From: JALZOC01 sp031361295
GTDB lineage: Bacteria; Acidobacteriota; Vicinamibacteria; Vicinamibacterales; 2-12-FULL-66-21
Assembly (NCBI GenBank): GCA_031361295.1
Contig: JANMCN010000036.1
Span: 18,547-82,546, forward strand
Direction: 5' to 3'
Length of the DNA: 64,000 nucleotides
A model generated the notes under the pieces. The model made no database searches. It saw only the letters and a program-made list of their open reading frames with translations, and was not told the origin of the DNA. This document shows, piece after piece, positions 62,698 through 64,000 of the stretch (position 1 is the first letter of the stretch; each line of letters opens with the position of its first letter). The position numbers and the translations under genes are program-made.

Positions 62698-62754
62698 GCC
62701 GCCGTCCCTCGCGTGTTCGCGCTCTGCGCCGTCGATCGATAGCCGGTCCGAGAG

Positions 62755-63843
62755 ATGAAGGCATCCATTCTCCTGCTGCCCGGTGACGGCATCGGGCCCG
62801 AGGTCGTCGCGGCCGCCGCGTCAATCCTCCGTGCCGTGGCGTCCCGCCACGGACATCAGTTCGACCTCACCGAAGCGCTGATCGGGGGCGCCGCGCTCCG
62901 GCGCGATCTGCCGCCGCTTCCGGACGAGACGCTGGCCGCCGCACGGGAATCGACGGCGATCCTGCTCGGCGCGGTCGGGGATCCGGCGTTCGACCGCGGC
63001 GACTCGACGCGACGACCGGAGACCGCGCTGCTCGCCGTGCGACGCGAACTGCAGTTGTACGCCAACTTCCGGCCCGCGAAGGTCTGGCCCGGTCTGGAGG
63101 ATTCGGGGCCATTGAAGAAAACGGTGGTCGCCGGCACGGACATGCTGGTGCTGCGGGAACTGACGGGCGGCCTCTACTACGGCGAGCCTCGCGGGATCGC
63201 CGCCGACGGCACCTCGGCGCACAACACCATGCGCTATACGCGGCACGAGATCGAGCGCATTGCGCGGCGGGGCTTCGAAGCGGCTCGCGGACGCCGCAAG
63301 CGCGTCACGTCGGTGGACAAGGCCAACGTCCTCGAGACCTCCCGCCTGTGGCGCCAGGTCGTCAGCGACCTCGCCGCCGACTACCCGGACGTGGCGCTGG
63401 ATCACATGTATGTCGACTCCTGCGCCATGAAAATTGCCCTCGCGCCCGCGGCGTTCGACGTCATCCTGACGGAGAACCTGTTCGGCGACATCCTCTCCGA
63501 CGAGGCCGGCGCGATCGTCGGGTCGCTCGGACTGCTGCCTTCCGCAAGCCTGGGCGATGGCCCCGGCCTCTTCGAACCGGTGCACGGCTCGGCGCCCGAT
63601 ATTGCAGGGCGTAACATCGCCAACCCCATTGGCGCCATCGGGTCCGCTGCGATGTTGCTCCGTCACGCGCTGAAGCTCGACACGGAAGCGCGCGCGATTG
63701 AGGACGCAATCGGCGCGGTGCTGCGGAAGGGGGTTCGCACGGCGGACCTGGCCGAAGCGGCCGACGCGAAGGTCGGCACTCGTGAGATGGCGGCTCAGAT
63801 CGAGGCCGCGCTGCTCGCCCAGGCGCCTGCCGGCCGCACCTGA
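62755..63843 (+). CDS. leuB: 3-isopropylmalate dehydrogenase
   Basis: A 362-residue NAD-dependent oxidative decarboxylase, third step of leucine synthesis. LLLPGDGIGPEVVAAA begins the chain. RPETALLAVRRELQLYANFRPAK is the substrate-binding loop, VDSCAMKIALAPAAFDVILTENLFGDILSDEAG is the conserved metal/NAD region, and GSAPDIAGRNIANPIGAI completes the active site. It follows leuA by 57 bases on the same strand; leuC and leuD are 2.3 kb upstream, so the pathway genes are all within one cluster. Confidence 0.96.
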   Translation: MKASILLLPGDGIGPEVVAAAASILRAVASRHGHQFDLTEALIGGAALRRDLPPLPDETLAAARESTAILLGAVGDPAFDRGDSTRRPETALLAVRRELQLYANFRPAKVWPGLEDSGPLKKTVVAGTDMLVLRELTGGLYYGEPRGIAADGTSAHNTMRYTRHEIERIARRGFEAARGRRKRVTSVDKANVLETSRLWRQVVSDLAADYPDVALDHMYVDSCAMKIALAPAAFDVILTENLFGDILSDEAGAIVGSLGLLPSASLGDGPGLFEPVHGSAPDIAGRNIANPIGAIGSAAMLLRHALKLDTEARAIEDAIGAVLRKGVRTADLAEAADAKVGTREMAAQIEAALLAQAPAGRT

Positions 63844-63870
63844 GCCGGGCCGCCGGAAATATTCCCGCCG

Positions 63871-64000
63871 TTACTCGACCGTGACGCTCTTCGCGAGGTT
63901 CCGCGGCTGGTCGACGTCGCAACCGCGCCGGACCGCGATGTGGTACGCGAGGAGCTGCAGCGGGATGGCCATCAGGACGGGTGTCAGGAGCGGGTGCGAT
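63871..64000 (-). CDS. glmS: Glutamine-fructose-6-phosphate aminotransferase, C-terminal end (partial)
   Basis: The last 42 codons of a gene entering from the right. The frame reads LMAIPLQLLAYHIAVRRG, then CDVDQPRNLAKSVTVE and a TAA stop (63871-63873). AIPLQLLAYHxAVxxGxDVDQPRNLAKSVTVE is the signature end of the sugar-isomerase domain of GlmS, which makes glucosamine-6-phosphate for peptidoglycan and LPS. It converges with leuB, 27 bases apart. Confidence 0.93.
   Translation of the reverse strand, partial: SHPLLTPVLMAIPLQLLAYHIAVRRGCDVDQPRNLAKSVTVE

Overview
The window looks like a core-chromosome segment from a high-GC Gram-negative bacterium, most likely an Acidobacteriota member of the Vicinamibacteria type. 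That placement is inferred from gene content, gene order and codon style, not from a marker search. Gram-negative character is shown by a Wzm/Wzt polysaccharide exporter, a heptose-phosphate nucleotidyltransferase, SurA-like and YidC proteins with periplasmic parts, and a lipoprotein. I see no insertion sequence, prophage, CRISPR array, rRNA or tRNA.

Layout. 1-6.6 kb: end of a complex I operon (nuoG), an ankyrin protein, a lipid kinase, a GAF membrane protein, a double-PDZ protein and a small lipoprotein with a structured leader. 6.6-13.8 kb: a GAF-GAF-PP2C phosphatase, fabZ, a 48-residue membrane protein, a YhaM-like protein, an Lrp regulator with an EamA exporter, two tiny coupled ORFs (one with an in-frame UGA) and an SDR. 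13.8-21.8 kb: a regulatory stretch (hybrid histidine kinase, FliA-type sigma factor, an HTH protein coupled to a stand-alone DHp-like protein, a sigma-54 response regulator), a disordered RG-rich protein, Dabb, dusB and a NusG paralogue. 21.9-30.8 kb: surA-like, mfd, a DUF3267 protein, then rfaE2-wzt-wzm and a PP2C phosphatase. 30.8-37.2 kb: ATP synthase genes b'-b-delta-alpha-gamma-beta-epsilon, with the a and c subunits absent. 37.2-38.2 kb: selD, itself a selenoprotein.

38.3-55.8 kb is the replication-origin neighbourhood: parB-parA-parS-rsmG-mnmG-mnmE-jag-yidC-yidD-rnpA-rpmH on the minus strand, then dnaA-dnaN-gyrB-gyrA on the plus strand, without recF. DnaA-box-like sites lie between rpmH and dnaA and between dnaA and dnaN. 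55.8-64 kb: pcrA, then leucine genes leuC-leuD, a LysR regulator, leuA lacking its regulatory domain, leuB, and the 3' end of glmS.

Most notable: (1) SelD carries selenocysteine at its catalytic position, so the genome should encode a Sec pathway; (2) a 69-codon ORF at 12723-12932 is broken by one UGA, with a hairpin behind it at SECIS-like distance; (3) heptad (7-bp) repeat arrays, three of them as inverted pairs or hairpins, sit in intergenic gaps at wzt/wzm, atpG/atpD, gyrB/gyrA and pcrA/leuC; (4) a nested hairpin followed by a T-tract directly precedes the ribosome-binding site of the lipoprotein gene at 6221.
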